From NCBI GenBank assembly GCA_001414345.1, contig LLCB01000246.1:1-64000 (forward strand): a stretch of DNA of 64,000 nucleotides. The letters run 5' to 3'. Positions within the stretch are counted from its first letter, which is position 1. The number at the start of each line of letters is the position of its first letter. This DNA is from Hymenoscyphus infarciens (lineage: Eukaryota > Ascomycota > Leotiomycetes > Helotiales > Helotiaceae). The translations under genes were made by a program, and so were the position numbers. Under the pieces are notes generated by a model. It saw only the letters and a list, made by a program, of their open reading frames with translations, was not told the DNA's origin and ran no database searches. This document shows, in pieces, positions 24,700 through 34,800 of the stretch.

Positions 24700-26301
24700 T
24701 CAGTACTTCGTGGCATTGAGATTTAGACGAGACAGTCGATCCTCGGCGAGCCATTGCTCGGGAACACCTGAATGGTAGTCATCTGGATTTCCCCTTCGTC
24801 GAGACGAGGACCCCGATGAGGGGCCTTCTCCATTACCGTTACTATATGTTCGAGAAGGTCCTGCTTGTGATGTCGTACTCGACGTTGCTGGCTCTTGCGC
24901 TGCTCTTTCTTGATCGAAAGATACATTCGACCAAGGACCTCTTGTTTGTTGTCTGATATCTTGATCTCGGGAATCTTGTCTTTGGGTTGGTGATACCTGG
25001 GGAGCTCGTGACTGAGAATGTGGTCTTTCCGGAGAATCTCCCATGTTTCTATTGCTCGGCGGTCGTCTTGATCGCTCGCGTTCCGAATGTTCCCTTCTTT
25101 GTGGAGGTGTCGCACTAGGAGTCCTGGAATCGTACCCTGGATTTGTTCGGTTGGGAGACCGACTTGAACGTCTCCTACTGTCATGTCTATTGGCATAGTC
25201 CTGTCTTCGATTCTCAGAGCCCTCTAGGAGTCTAGCCCTTCTTGGGCCTTCCAGCAGTCTGTGATCGAACCTATGTTCTCTTCTACCATCGCCGTCTCCA
25301 GCTCCCTCGAAGTCCTCTTCAAGGGGAGAGAAACCTTCAGGCAAGGCCCCCTCGTCTCGTGTGATGATCTCATCAACATTAAAACCATGGATGTTCCTTC
25401 TGACATTCAGCAAAACATATCGTGCTTCTCGTAACAAGCGGTCAGCCTCCCACAACCCACGTGCGGAGGCAAGGACATGGCGATGCATATTGTCCATAAA
25501 ATCCAGAGCGCTCTCCTCTTCCTCCATGCCTGAGCCATAGACTTGCGCAATGGCTCTTTCTTCTTGGCGGAGTGCTACGAGATAGACCGTTTCCGCATTG
25601 TCGCGTTCTAGCTGTCGATTCCGTACAAGCCCTTCCGCCCTGTTCCATTCCCTTAGGGCATTTCGGGCGTGGGACGCGATTTGTTCGTTGGTTTGATTCC
25701 TATTCCCAGATGGTGCATGCATTCTACTGCCCTCTCGTCTCCGGTTATGCTCGCGACGATTCCGGTACTCGCGCTCGCGCTGCTCCCCTCTTCTATCCCT
25801 CCATTCAATCAAATCCCCATCCATGCCCGTAACATACTCCCAGCGCCTCTCACTCTCGTACGGATCATCGTACCCATACTCACCAGGCTCCTGAGAACCC
25901 TCCCTCTCCCATCCACCCGGTGGTCCACTAGACCCCTCCCTCATAAAATCCATATTCCGCCTAGGTCGCTCCGCCCACCTCCTCATAGACCCATCACTGT
26001 GTTGCGGACTTGGTGGGCCACGAGAGCCCTCCCTCTCATGCTCAAACAGATCGGCTATACTCAACACCCTATCCGGATCAAAAGTTCGAATTCTTTCCAC
26101 CACCCCCCTACAAAGGGGACAACTTAACCGAGACCGTCCGCGTTCAGAGCATTGTATCCGTAACCAGCGTTCTATGCAGACGTAGTGGTATCTGTGACCG
26201 CATGGTTGAACGGTACTGGGGTTTGTGAGGGGCTCGAGACAGATGTTGCATTGTTCTGCTTCTTGCGGCGAGGAGGAAGTTGGTGGGGGAGTGGGAGACA
26301 T
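24700..26301 (-). CDS. RING-H2 zinc-finger protein (probable E3 ubiquitin ligase)
   Basis: This is a single-exon gene of 533 residues. The N-terminal RING-H2 finger has all eight zinc ligands in the C3H2C3 order: C18, C21, C34, H36, H39, C42, C61 and C64, with the central CGHRYHYVCIERWL and CPLC. RING-H2 proteins recruit E2 enzymes and transfer ubiquitin; the substrate is unknown. Residues 70-190 are Arg/Gly/Glu-rich. Residues about 195-310 look helical and charged (ARNALREWNRAEGLVRNRQL onward). The rest is Arg/Ser/Pro-rich and probably disordered. There is no membrane segment. The ATG at 26,301 is the first in frame and directly precedes the finger. An acidic frame starts 0.5 kb upstream on the same strand and ends 14 bp before this ATG. 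Confidence 0.85.
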   Translation of the reverse strand: MSPTPPPTSSSPQEAEQCNICLEPLTNPSTVQPCGHRYHYVCIERWLRIQCSERGRSRLSCPLCRGVVERIRTFDPDRVLSIADLFEHEREGSRGPPSPQHSDGSMRRWAERPRRNMDFMREGSSGPPGGWEREGSQEPGEYGYDDPYESERRWEYVTGMDGDLIEWRDRRGEQREREYRNRREHNRRREGSRMHAPSGNRNQTNEQIASHARNALREWNRAEGLVRNRQLERDNAETVYLVALRQEERAIAQVYGSGMEEEESALDFMDNMHRHVLASARGLWEADRLLREARYVLLNVRRNIHGFNVDEIITRDEGALPEGFSPLEEDFEGAGDGDGRREHRFDHRLLEGPRRARLLEGSENRRQDYANRHDSRRRSSRSPNRTNPGYDSRTPSATPPQRREHSERERSRRPPSNRNMGDSPERPHSQSRAPQVSPTQRQDSRDQDIRQQTRGPWSNVSFDQERAAQEPATSSTTSQAGPSRTYSNGNGEGPSSGSSSRRRGNPDDYHSGVPEQWLAEDRLSRLNLNATKY

Positions 26302-26315
26302 GATGTGTTTCTCGT

Positions 26316-26810
26316 TTAAGATCTTGGTGTAGGGCAGGGGACTTCTTGCGCGCAGGGGAGGGTGTTGTAAATAGTAGGGGCTTTGCGCTGTAGGAAAGAA
26401 GAGGGGGTTTCAATGAGAGTCTTCAGTTGCAGGGAGTATGGGTGTGCTTCTCTCGTCGGGAAGTGGACGCTTGTTGGTTCTTCTTCTTCTTCTTCTTCGT
26501 CTTCTTCGTCTTCTTCGTCTTCTTCGTCTTCTTCGTCTTCTTCCTCTTCTTCTTCTTCTTGGGATGGCGACGAAGTTCTCATCGGTTGGTCTGAGCTCTT
26601 GGAAGAATTTATGGGCTGGCTTTGGGTTTGTGGTTGTGATTCCCATTCCCATTCCCATTCACTCTCTGATGCTGGGGGGTGGGCAGGGTCATGATTGGAT
26701 GCCCCTTTTTCCGGGGTGACTGATGGGGTTTCGTCCGTGGGACTCTCTTTTCCTTCTTCTTCTTCTACTTCCTCCTCCTCTTTGCTTGTTTCTGAATCCC
26801 TCATCTCCAT
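26316..26810 (-). CDS. Acidic low-complexity ORF of doubtful status
   Basis: From ATG 26,810 the frame gives about 164 residues. They are almost all low complexity: a Glu-rich start, a SEWEWEWESQPQTQSQ stretch, then a run of Glu and EED units encoded by a TTC/GTC trinucleotide repeat (26,478-26,560 on the plus strand). No domain is visible. A further in-frame ATG at 26,885 lies inside the AT-rich satellite and is unlikely to be used. The ORF ends 14 bp upstream of the RING-H2 gene's ATG, on the same strand but in another frame. It may be a real small gene, an upstream exon of the RING gene, or leader sequence that happens to be open. Confidence 0.3.
   Translation of the reverse strand: MEMRDSETSKEEEEVEEEEGKESPTDETPSVTPEKGASNHDPAHPPASESEWEWEWESQPQTQSQPINSSKSSDQPMRTSSPSQEEEEEEEDEEDEEDEEDEEDEEEEEEEPTSVHFPTREAHPYSLQLKTLIETPSSFLQRKAPTIYNTLPCAQEVPCPTPRS
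26478..26560. repeat. TTC/GTC trinucleotide repeat
   Basis: This is an 83-bp tract of TTC interspersed with regularly spaced GTC (TTCTTCGTC units). On the minus strand it reads GAA/GAC and encodes the Glu/Asp run of the acidic ORF. Confidence 0.95.
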
Positions 26811-26849
26811 TTTTTTTCTAGTTTTTTTCCCTCGATAGGAGGGTTCGAT

Positions 26850-28265
26850 GTACACCCTAATAGAGTTATACACGTATAACTTCAAATCTTGAAGAGAGGT
26901 ATAGTAGACTTGTTTAACTTACTTTTATTAAGAGCGTAAATTTCTTTTCTTACTTACTTTGTTCTAGGTTCTATATAATCGTTTTTGTGAATCTATTTTT
27001 AAGATATTAAGAGAGTTTAATAGATACTCTAATAGAGTTATACACTTATAACTTTAACTCTTAAAGAGAGGTATAGTAGACTTACTTAACTTACTTTTAT
27101 TAAGAGAGTAAGCCTATTTTCGCTCTTACTTACTTTGTTCTAGGTTCTATATAAGTGTTTTTATAAATCTGTTTTTAAGATATTAGAATAAGAAGAGAGA
27201 GTAGAGGAGAGGAGAGGTATATACTTATAACTTTAACTCTTAAAGAGAGGTATAATAGACTTGTTTAACTTACTTTTATTAAGAGAGTAACACTATTTTC
27301 GCTCTAGCTTTATTCTAGGTTTTATATAAGTGTTTTTATAAATCTATTTTTAAGATATTAAGAGAGTTTAATAGATACCTTAATAGAGTTATACACTTAT
27401 TTAAAAAGAGGTATAGTAGACTTACTTAACTTACTTTTATTAAGAGAGTAAGACTATTTTCGCTCTTACTTACTTTGTTCTAGGTTTTATAGAATTAAGT
27501 GTTTTTGTAAAGCTGTTTTTAAGATATTAGGATAAGAGAGAGAGAGTAGAGAAGAGGAGAGGTATATACTTATAACTTTAAATCTTAAAGAGAGGTATAG
27601 TAGACTTATTTAATTTACTTTTATTAAAAGTATAAGACTATTTTCGCTCTAGCTTTATTCTAGGTTTTATATAATTAATTGTTTTTATGAATCTGTTTTT
27701 GAGATATTAGAATAAGAAGAGAGAGTAGAGGAGAGGAGAGGTATATACTTATAACTTTAGATCTTAAAGAGAGGTATAGTAGACTTACTTAACTTACTTT
27801 TATTAAGAGAGTAAGCCTATTTTCGCTCTTACTTACTTTATTCTAGGTTTTATATAATTAATTGTTTTTATAAAGCTGTTTTTAAGATATTAGAATAAGA
27901 GAGAGAGAGTAGAGAAGAGGAGAGATATATACTTATAACTTTAACTCTTAAAGAGAGGTATAGTAGACTTATTTAACTTACTTATACTAAGAGCGTAAGA
28001 CTATTTTCGCTCTGACTTTGTTCTAGGTTTTATATAAGGGTTTTTATGAATCTGTTTTTGAGATATTAGAATAAGAGAGAGAGAGTAGAGAAGAGGAGAG
28101 ATATATACTTATAACTTTGAATATTAAAGAGAGGTATAGTAGACTTGTTTAACTTACTTTTATTAAGAGAGTAAGACTATTTTCGCTCTAGCTTTATTCT
28201 AGGTTTTATATAATTAATCGTTTTTATAAATCTGTTTTTAAGAGATTAGAATAGAGTCTTTAGAG
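26850..28265. repeat. Tandem satellite, eight ~175-bp units
   Basis: A unit containing GAGGTATAGTAGACTT, ACTTACTTTTATTAAGAG, TTTTCGCTCT, TTCTAGGTTTTATATAA and GTTTTTAAGATATTAG recurs eight times. The word GAGGTATA (or a near copy) starts at 26,896, 27,068, 27,247, 27,408, 27,592, 27,771, 27,955 and 28,131, so the period varies from 161 to 184 bp. Length differences come from a variable AAGAGAGAGAGTAGAGAAGAGGAGAGG insert between units. The array begins exactly where the gene island ends and is RIP-like in composition. Confidence 0.92.
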
Positions 28266-28609
28266 CGTAAAAGTATTAGTTCTCGAGTAACCCGCGTTAG
28301 TAGTAGCGGCTAAGCTAAATCAGGTCTAGCCTCTAACTCTAACCTAAATTCTAGTATATCTAAAACTATACCTACTCTCTACCTTCTATCTAATACTAGC
28401 TCTAGCTCTAATAAATTATTTTTTTATATATATTAATAAAGCGCTCTCTAGAGTATCTTTTATACTTAAAATTATCTAAATTACTTATAAATTACCTACG
28501 TAAACGTAATACTAAGTAATATATCTATATATTTATATAAAAAGATACTAAGAAATACTAAGACTACTCTCTTCTATTAAAAAGTCCTAGCCTACTTCTA
28601 TACTTATGA

Positions 28610-28770
28610 CGGTTTCAGACCTGTCACGTGACTCCTCACCGCCTGGCAGAATCCTGTATATTAGTATTATTTAGAGCTATCTCCGCTCTTCTTCGCTCTT
28701 TACTTTTAGTTTTCGCGTTAATAACTACGAATAGACTACTTCTCTACTCTACTCTTATCTTATTATTATA
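28610..28770. repeat. Direct repeat copy 1 (possible short LTR)
   Basis: This 161-bp copy pairs with 29,620-29,778 and ends CTTATTATTATA. Shared words include TTTTCGCGTTAATAACTACG. Its first ~50 bases are GC-rich and seem unmutated, while in copy 2 the same positions are converted by transitions (for example CTGTCACGTGAC against CTATTATATAAC). Confidence 0.75.
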
Positions 28771-29619
28771 TTAAACTAAAGGTTACTCTTCTTATTAGGC
28801 TCTTAACCTCACTTCTATTCTAGTCTCTCTACTATCGACTCTAGACCTCTCGCTAGCAACTCTCGAATTAATACTAAGCTTAAGACCTCTCTCTAACGTC
28901 TTTAGATCTCTCTCTCTAGCGTCTTCAGATCCTCTTCTTCTAGTATCTTCAGATCCCCTCTCTCTAGCGTCTATAGACTCTCTCTCTCTCTTTTTAAATA
29001 GCTAGTATCTAACTATAAAATGCTAATAATAGACTCTAATATCGTATACTAGGTATATAACTTTAGCTCTCTTATTAAGAAGAAATATTAATACGCTTAC
29101 GTAATCGACGCTTCGATAAGACAGCTTATCTAGCTTATTATTAGTTAGTCTAAGCCTCTTACTAATAAGAAGAAGCCTCTCTACGCTCTCTCGTCGACTA
29201 AGCCTTCTACTAATAAGAAAGAGCCTCTCTACGCTCTAATAAGAGAAGCCTTTTAAGCAGACCTTCTTACTTTTAGCTATATTATTTTCTAATAACTCTC
29301 GAAGCCTTCTTCTCCTTCTAATATTATAAAAGCTCTTAAAGCCTATACTTTAGTAATCGACAAAATCGTAGAAGTATATACTAGTCGCTTAGTAGATTAT
29401 ATAGATTAGTATTAGAGAGCGAATATAGAGAGTTTTAGGTAACTTAACGTATAGCTAGTATCTTACTACTCTTATAAAGCTAGTATCTCACGACTACCTT
29501 AGTAGAAGAAAAGGCAAGAGTATAGGCTAGGACTAGTAGATATATAGATAGACAAGTATATAGATATAGAGCTTAAGAGCGAGCTCTACTAAAGAGAGAG
29601 AAATATAATAGCCTAGTTC

Positions 29620-29778
29620 TAGTTTTAGACCTATTATATAACTCTTTTACTACCTAGTAGAATCCTATATATTAGTATCGTTTAGAGCTATCTTCGCTCT
29701 TCGCTCTTTATCTTTAGTTTTCGCGTTAATAACTACGAATAGACTACTTCTCTACTCTACTCCTACCTTATTATTATA
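29620..29778. repeat. Direct repeat copy 2 (possible short LTR)
   Basis: This 159-bp copy of 28,610-28,770 lies 1,010 bp downstream in the same orientation. Differences from copy 1 are nearly all transitions plus a one-base indel. Two such repeats with about 850 bp between them could be the LTRs of a small non-autonomous (TRIM-like) element, but I found no matching target-site duplication and no clear TG/CA ends. Confidence 0.7.
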
Positions 29779-31669
29779 ATACTCTCTAGAAGTATAGAAA
29801 CCCTCTATATCTATCTTATTACTTTAAACTATATAGAGAGTATATTTAGGCTCTAATAAGTAGATATATTAAAAAAAGCTCTAGTAAAAGCGATATTATA
29901 GTATTATCTAAGAGCGATTTAGAAAGTATTATATATTTTAAGCCTAGTATAGCTACTCTACTAACGAATTTTTACTTATATTTTCTTACTCTCTTTAAAC
30001 ACTTTAATAGTATATATATAAATTATATTTAAAAGCTCTATTATTAATACTAGAAACTAAAGAGTAGACTCTTATAATTTATAAAGAAAAATATACTAGA
30101 AAATCTAAAGTATTATATAGCTAAGAGGTATTAGAGACGTCTCTCGATTTTTATAAAAGCTTTTTACTCTACTACTAACTCTATTCTACTATCTACTACT
30201 TTCTACTAGCTCTTAGAACTAACACTTTTACTCTTAGAATGCTTTTTCTATATAAGCTATTTATATATTAAAATACTCTAGTATACTTATTCTAAGAGAA
30301 AAAGTATTAGTCTTAAACTAGTAGTAGTAGCGGTCCTTTTTAGTAGATAGTAGTAGTCTTATATACTATATAAAGTAGAGCTTAAATTATTTAAAATCTA
30401 TACTTAAATTACTCTAAATTACCTTATTTAATACTTATACTTATATTTACCTAGAGAGTATACTTCTAGATAAGGTTTATTAAGTACTATAGTACTACTA
30501 ATATTTCTCTTAAAATTTATAAGAGTATTAAGTAGAGAGTAGGTAGTTTTTATAAATTAATTTATAATAAATCCTAGGGTTTCTCTTAAAGTTTATAAGC
30601 CTTTAAAGAGAGATTAGATCTTTTATTTTATCTAACTATCTATAATAGAGTTCTATATATTTAGTCTTTTCTTAAGCTCTCTTAACTACTTTATAATCTT
30701 TTAAGGCTTATTATATACGTAGATCTTACTAGACTTAGTATATTAAAAGTACTCTTTAAAAGCATTCCTAGGATACTTCTTTCTTATAAGGCTTTTATTC
30801 TCTATATTAATAATAGTATTATAATCTATAATCTTCTTAAGAACCTTCTTAATAGATAAAGAAGGTACTATAAAGCTCTTATTATTTACCTCCTTATATA
30901 TCTTCTTAGATTAAAAGATATCCTAGTTACTCTTATAATCGTAAAAAGGTAGTAGTAATCTCTTATACTAAATTTAGCTTTATAAACTATAAAGGTTAGA
31001 ATAAAATAAGATAGATTTATTTACTTACTTTCTACTTATACTATACCTCTTACTTCTTCCTATATTACTTCCTAGAGTATAGCCTAGCCTAGTATTTATA
31101 AAGAATATAAGTATTATTAATAAATAATATCTCTAAATTCTCTTAAGTGCTAAGAATATCTCTAATCTTATATATTAGAAAAGAGGTAATAGAAGAGAGT
31201 AGGAGTTATAATTCAGTATATATAAGGCCTAGCTTCTAAATTTTCTTTGTAATTTTCAAGGCTTTTACTTCTTACTCTAGTTCTAGTTCTAGTTCTAGTT
31301 TCTCTATAATAGGCTAGCTAATAAGCCCTCTATTTACTTAGAATATTATACGCTTAATAACCCTCTTTTAGCTATTATTCTTTATATAAGAGCTTAAGAA
31401 TATAACGTAGTTTATAGTATAGTTATAATTATAGTTATAGTAGTACTCGATAACGACCTTCTAAGGCGTACTTAGAAGAGAGAGAAGTTATAGCCTAGTA
31501 TCCTCTTAGGTACTAATAGTAAGCTCTATCTCTTTCTTAGATAATACTCTATCCGCCTTCTCTTTTATAGCTAATATATAATACTCTAACTCTATAAACT
31601 AATCTATAAAGGCTAGGAGATAGCTAGTATTATAGTAGTTAATATCTTTAGCTTTTAGTACTTACTTAT

Positions 31670-31859
31670 TGTCGAGACAATTATAGAGTGAATATATCGG
31701 TTCCGGTTACCTAATTAGATAGTAGAATAAGGCCTATTTATACTTAGACCTTTATACTTATAGATAGACATATATAAATAAATAACTACTTTTTATATTA
31801 CCTTTTAATCCTTTAAAGAGGGATAAGAAGACTCTATTTATAACCTAGTTATACTAATA
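31670..31859 (+). repeat. 5' LTR of first copia element
   Basis: 190 bp, starting TGTCGAGACA and ending ATACTAATA (ancestral CA terminus converted to TA). Preceded by the target duplication CTTAT. Compared with the 3' LTR I count about 31 differences, all transitions. Confidence 0.93.
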
Positions 31860-34800
31860 CTAATTAGTATATATATATAGATTAGATTACTTAGTTACTT
31901 ATATTAGACGCTTTCTGTCTTAGTAGTATTATCTCTTCTATTCTAGTAGGAATATAATATTATAAGTAGTTATAGAGTAAAAGCCTCCTTTTTGTCCTAG
32001 TAGGAGATTAACTTTTACTATTATAAAGAGTTTCTGTCCTAGTATTCTTTTGTCTTTAAAAAGAACTATAGATCTATTGATTATTCCTTTGATTAATTAT
32101 TACGAAACCGACTAATTTAACACTTTCTTAGCTTATTAATAAACATTTTAAAAGTATTAATCTATTACCTTTCTTAAAGACTCTATAATATTATTAAAAA
32201 TATATAATTCTTACCTAAATTCTCTTTCTAAATTTACTAAGATATTTACCTTTTATTTTAAGTCTTTAATTTACTATACTTTTAGACTATCTTACTATAA
32301 GATAGGTATCTCTAGCTAGGCTTCTAGCTCTCTAATATTCTACTCTCTATTCCTCTAATATCCTTATTCTCTAATAATAAGTTCTTTAACCTTAAATTAC
32401 TAAAAGAGTTAATAAACAACACTATGTTAGGCCTTAGTAGAAGCTAATCTTTATAGAAGGAGGATAGTAGTAACCCTCTTAGCGACTCTCTTAATAATAA
32501 TTTAGATAAATATAAAATATATAAAGATATAGTAGAATATCTAACTAATATAGTTAAGCTATTTACTAGAAAGTATAAGACTAGTAAAGAGGATAATAAG
32601 GAACTTTAGTATACTTTCTAAGAGGACTTCTAAGAATAGATAGTTAATAACTTTAATACTATGAAAGTAAGAGTAGTATTAAGACTCTAATCTATACTTA
32701 GATATTATAGATATTATATACTAAATTATAAGAATATAAAGATAGTAGAATTACTTCTTTAAATACTTTAAGAGAATAAACGATCTAGACTCTCTTATAA
32801 GGAATTAGAAGAGATTATTCGTTTAGGTAATACTTCTTCTAATAAACTTGAATAGAGAATTAATAATCTTATTCTAGATCTATTAAATCCTTTATATTGA
32901 TTATTCTAAGAAGGATCTATGCTAAAGATAGTAAAGTTAATATTAAGATTATCTAAATTAAATTTACTTATACTAGAGGTATATTATATAGATCTTATTA
33001 AGTTAAATTAAAAAGAGACTATCTTAGAAGCCTACTCTAGAGCTTATCTAGAGCTAAAATAACCTGATTTAGAAGTAAGATAGTTAAATTTCTCTAAGTT
33101 AAGCTAAAAGAGGGCTTATTTATCTACTTATAATTAGCTTATCTAGTGTTATATCTAGCCTACTTTAGATAAGGACGTTCTTCTCTTTAATATAACTTTG
33201 TTAAATATAGCTATTAGTATAATTCCTCTTTTAAATTTAACTTTAAAATTACTAAAACTCGCTTATTTTAGTAGTTTAAGTTAATAATCTAAGAAGCTTT
33301 AACTAGAGTTCTCTTCTCTTATTTGTTCCTTTATATATCTACTTTCTTTAAATAGTAATCTACTCTCTCTAAGACCTTCTTAATTACTAATAAAGTACTT
33401 CTATGTTCTAGAATATTAAGAGTACTAATATCTCTAATAACTAACTTATTAACTAGAATGTTAGAAGTACTAATATCTCTAATAACTAACTTATTAATAA
33501 TCCTAGCTTAGATAAATTAACATATTAAATTAACCTCTCTAATATCCTCGACCTTAAGGTTTTATATATCTATTAAAGCTATAATATTTAGATAGTAGCT
33601 TTAGATACTATATAATAGACCTAGATCTTATTTATTCTCCTCTCTATCCTTACTAGCTAGATATTCCTAGTTAAAATCTATAGTATAGTAAGATACTATA
33701 TAACTTATTTTCTAGAGAAATCGCCAACGTTTCTAAGGTGTATATAGAGGAAATGTAATATAGTAGAAAGAAGAATAACTTTAATCTTAAGCTTAATATA
33801 TTTTATAATATCTGTCTTTATAATAGTATACTAATTATATACTATTATTTAACCCTTCTTATAATACTTAAAGAACTTATACTTACCTATTATTATACTA
33901 ATATTATATATAGAAGTAAACTCTTATTTGTAGATATATATAAAAACATCTAGGATTATTTTAAAGATAATTCCTATTACTAAAACGTTCTTTTTAAATA
34001 GAACACTCTTTAGTATAAATAATTTAAGATTAATAATACTAATAAATTAGTATTCTAATATCTTAAGTTATACTTAGATGAACTTAATAAACTCTTCTAT
34101 AGTCTATATTCTAAGCTTTAGAATAAGTATACTTTTATAAATAAAATTATAATAGGATATTAAAATATAGTAGAATTCTATACTACTCTTAGAGGAGCTT
34201 CTCTAGATAGGAACCTCTAATCTACTATTAATACTCTATGTTAATCTGTTAATAATTATAAGAACTTTTATAGAAGTAGTATAAGAATAGTAAGTTAATA
34301 AGTATATATTATAGAAGAATTAGAAGTAGAATAGTATACTACTAACTATAAATTTTATAGTAACTATATATCTAATTACCTTATAAATTCTCTAAGATTT
34401 AAGAGAGTATATTAGATTTATAAAAAGCTAAATTATTAGTTCTAAGATTACTCTAAAGATAAGTAGGATTAATATATAGAATAATATTATTAATAACTTA
34501 AGAAAAAGTATAGAGATACCTTTAAGGAAAAGAGCTTTAACTATAACGTCTAGTAATATATTTTAAACGTAGAAGAGCTTTATAATAATTTAAATATTAA
34601 CTAATTAAAAGAGATATTTATTATTAACAACCTTTTATTTCTTAATATTAAGCTAGATAATAATATTTAATAATTTATTACTTTTTATAGTACTATTAAT
34701 ACTATTAATACTAAATGGATTATTTTTAAATTAGCTAACGCCTCTTTTATCTATTTAATAACTAGGGATATTTAAGAGGACTATAAGAATAAGGAATATA

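Larger units (their letters stand above)
28266..31669. repeat. AT-rich repeat block between satellite and first copia element
   Basis: The region is AT-rich with RIP-like composition and no surviving frame. It holds a pair of ~160-bp direct repeats about 1.0 kb apart and a pyrimidine-rich minisatellite (about 28,880-28,990) with words such as CTCTCTAGCGTCTTCAGATC. A short stretch at about 28,606-28,662 is much less AT-rich than its surroundings and keeps CA and TG dinucleotides. Confidence 0.65.
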
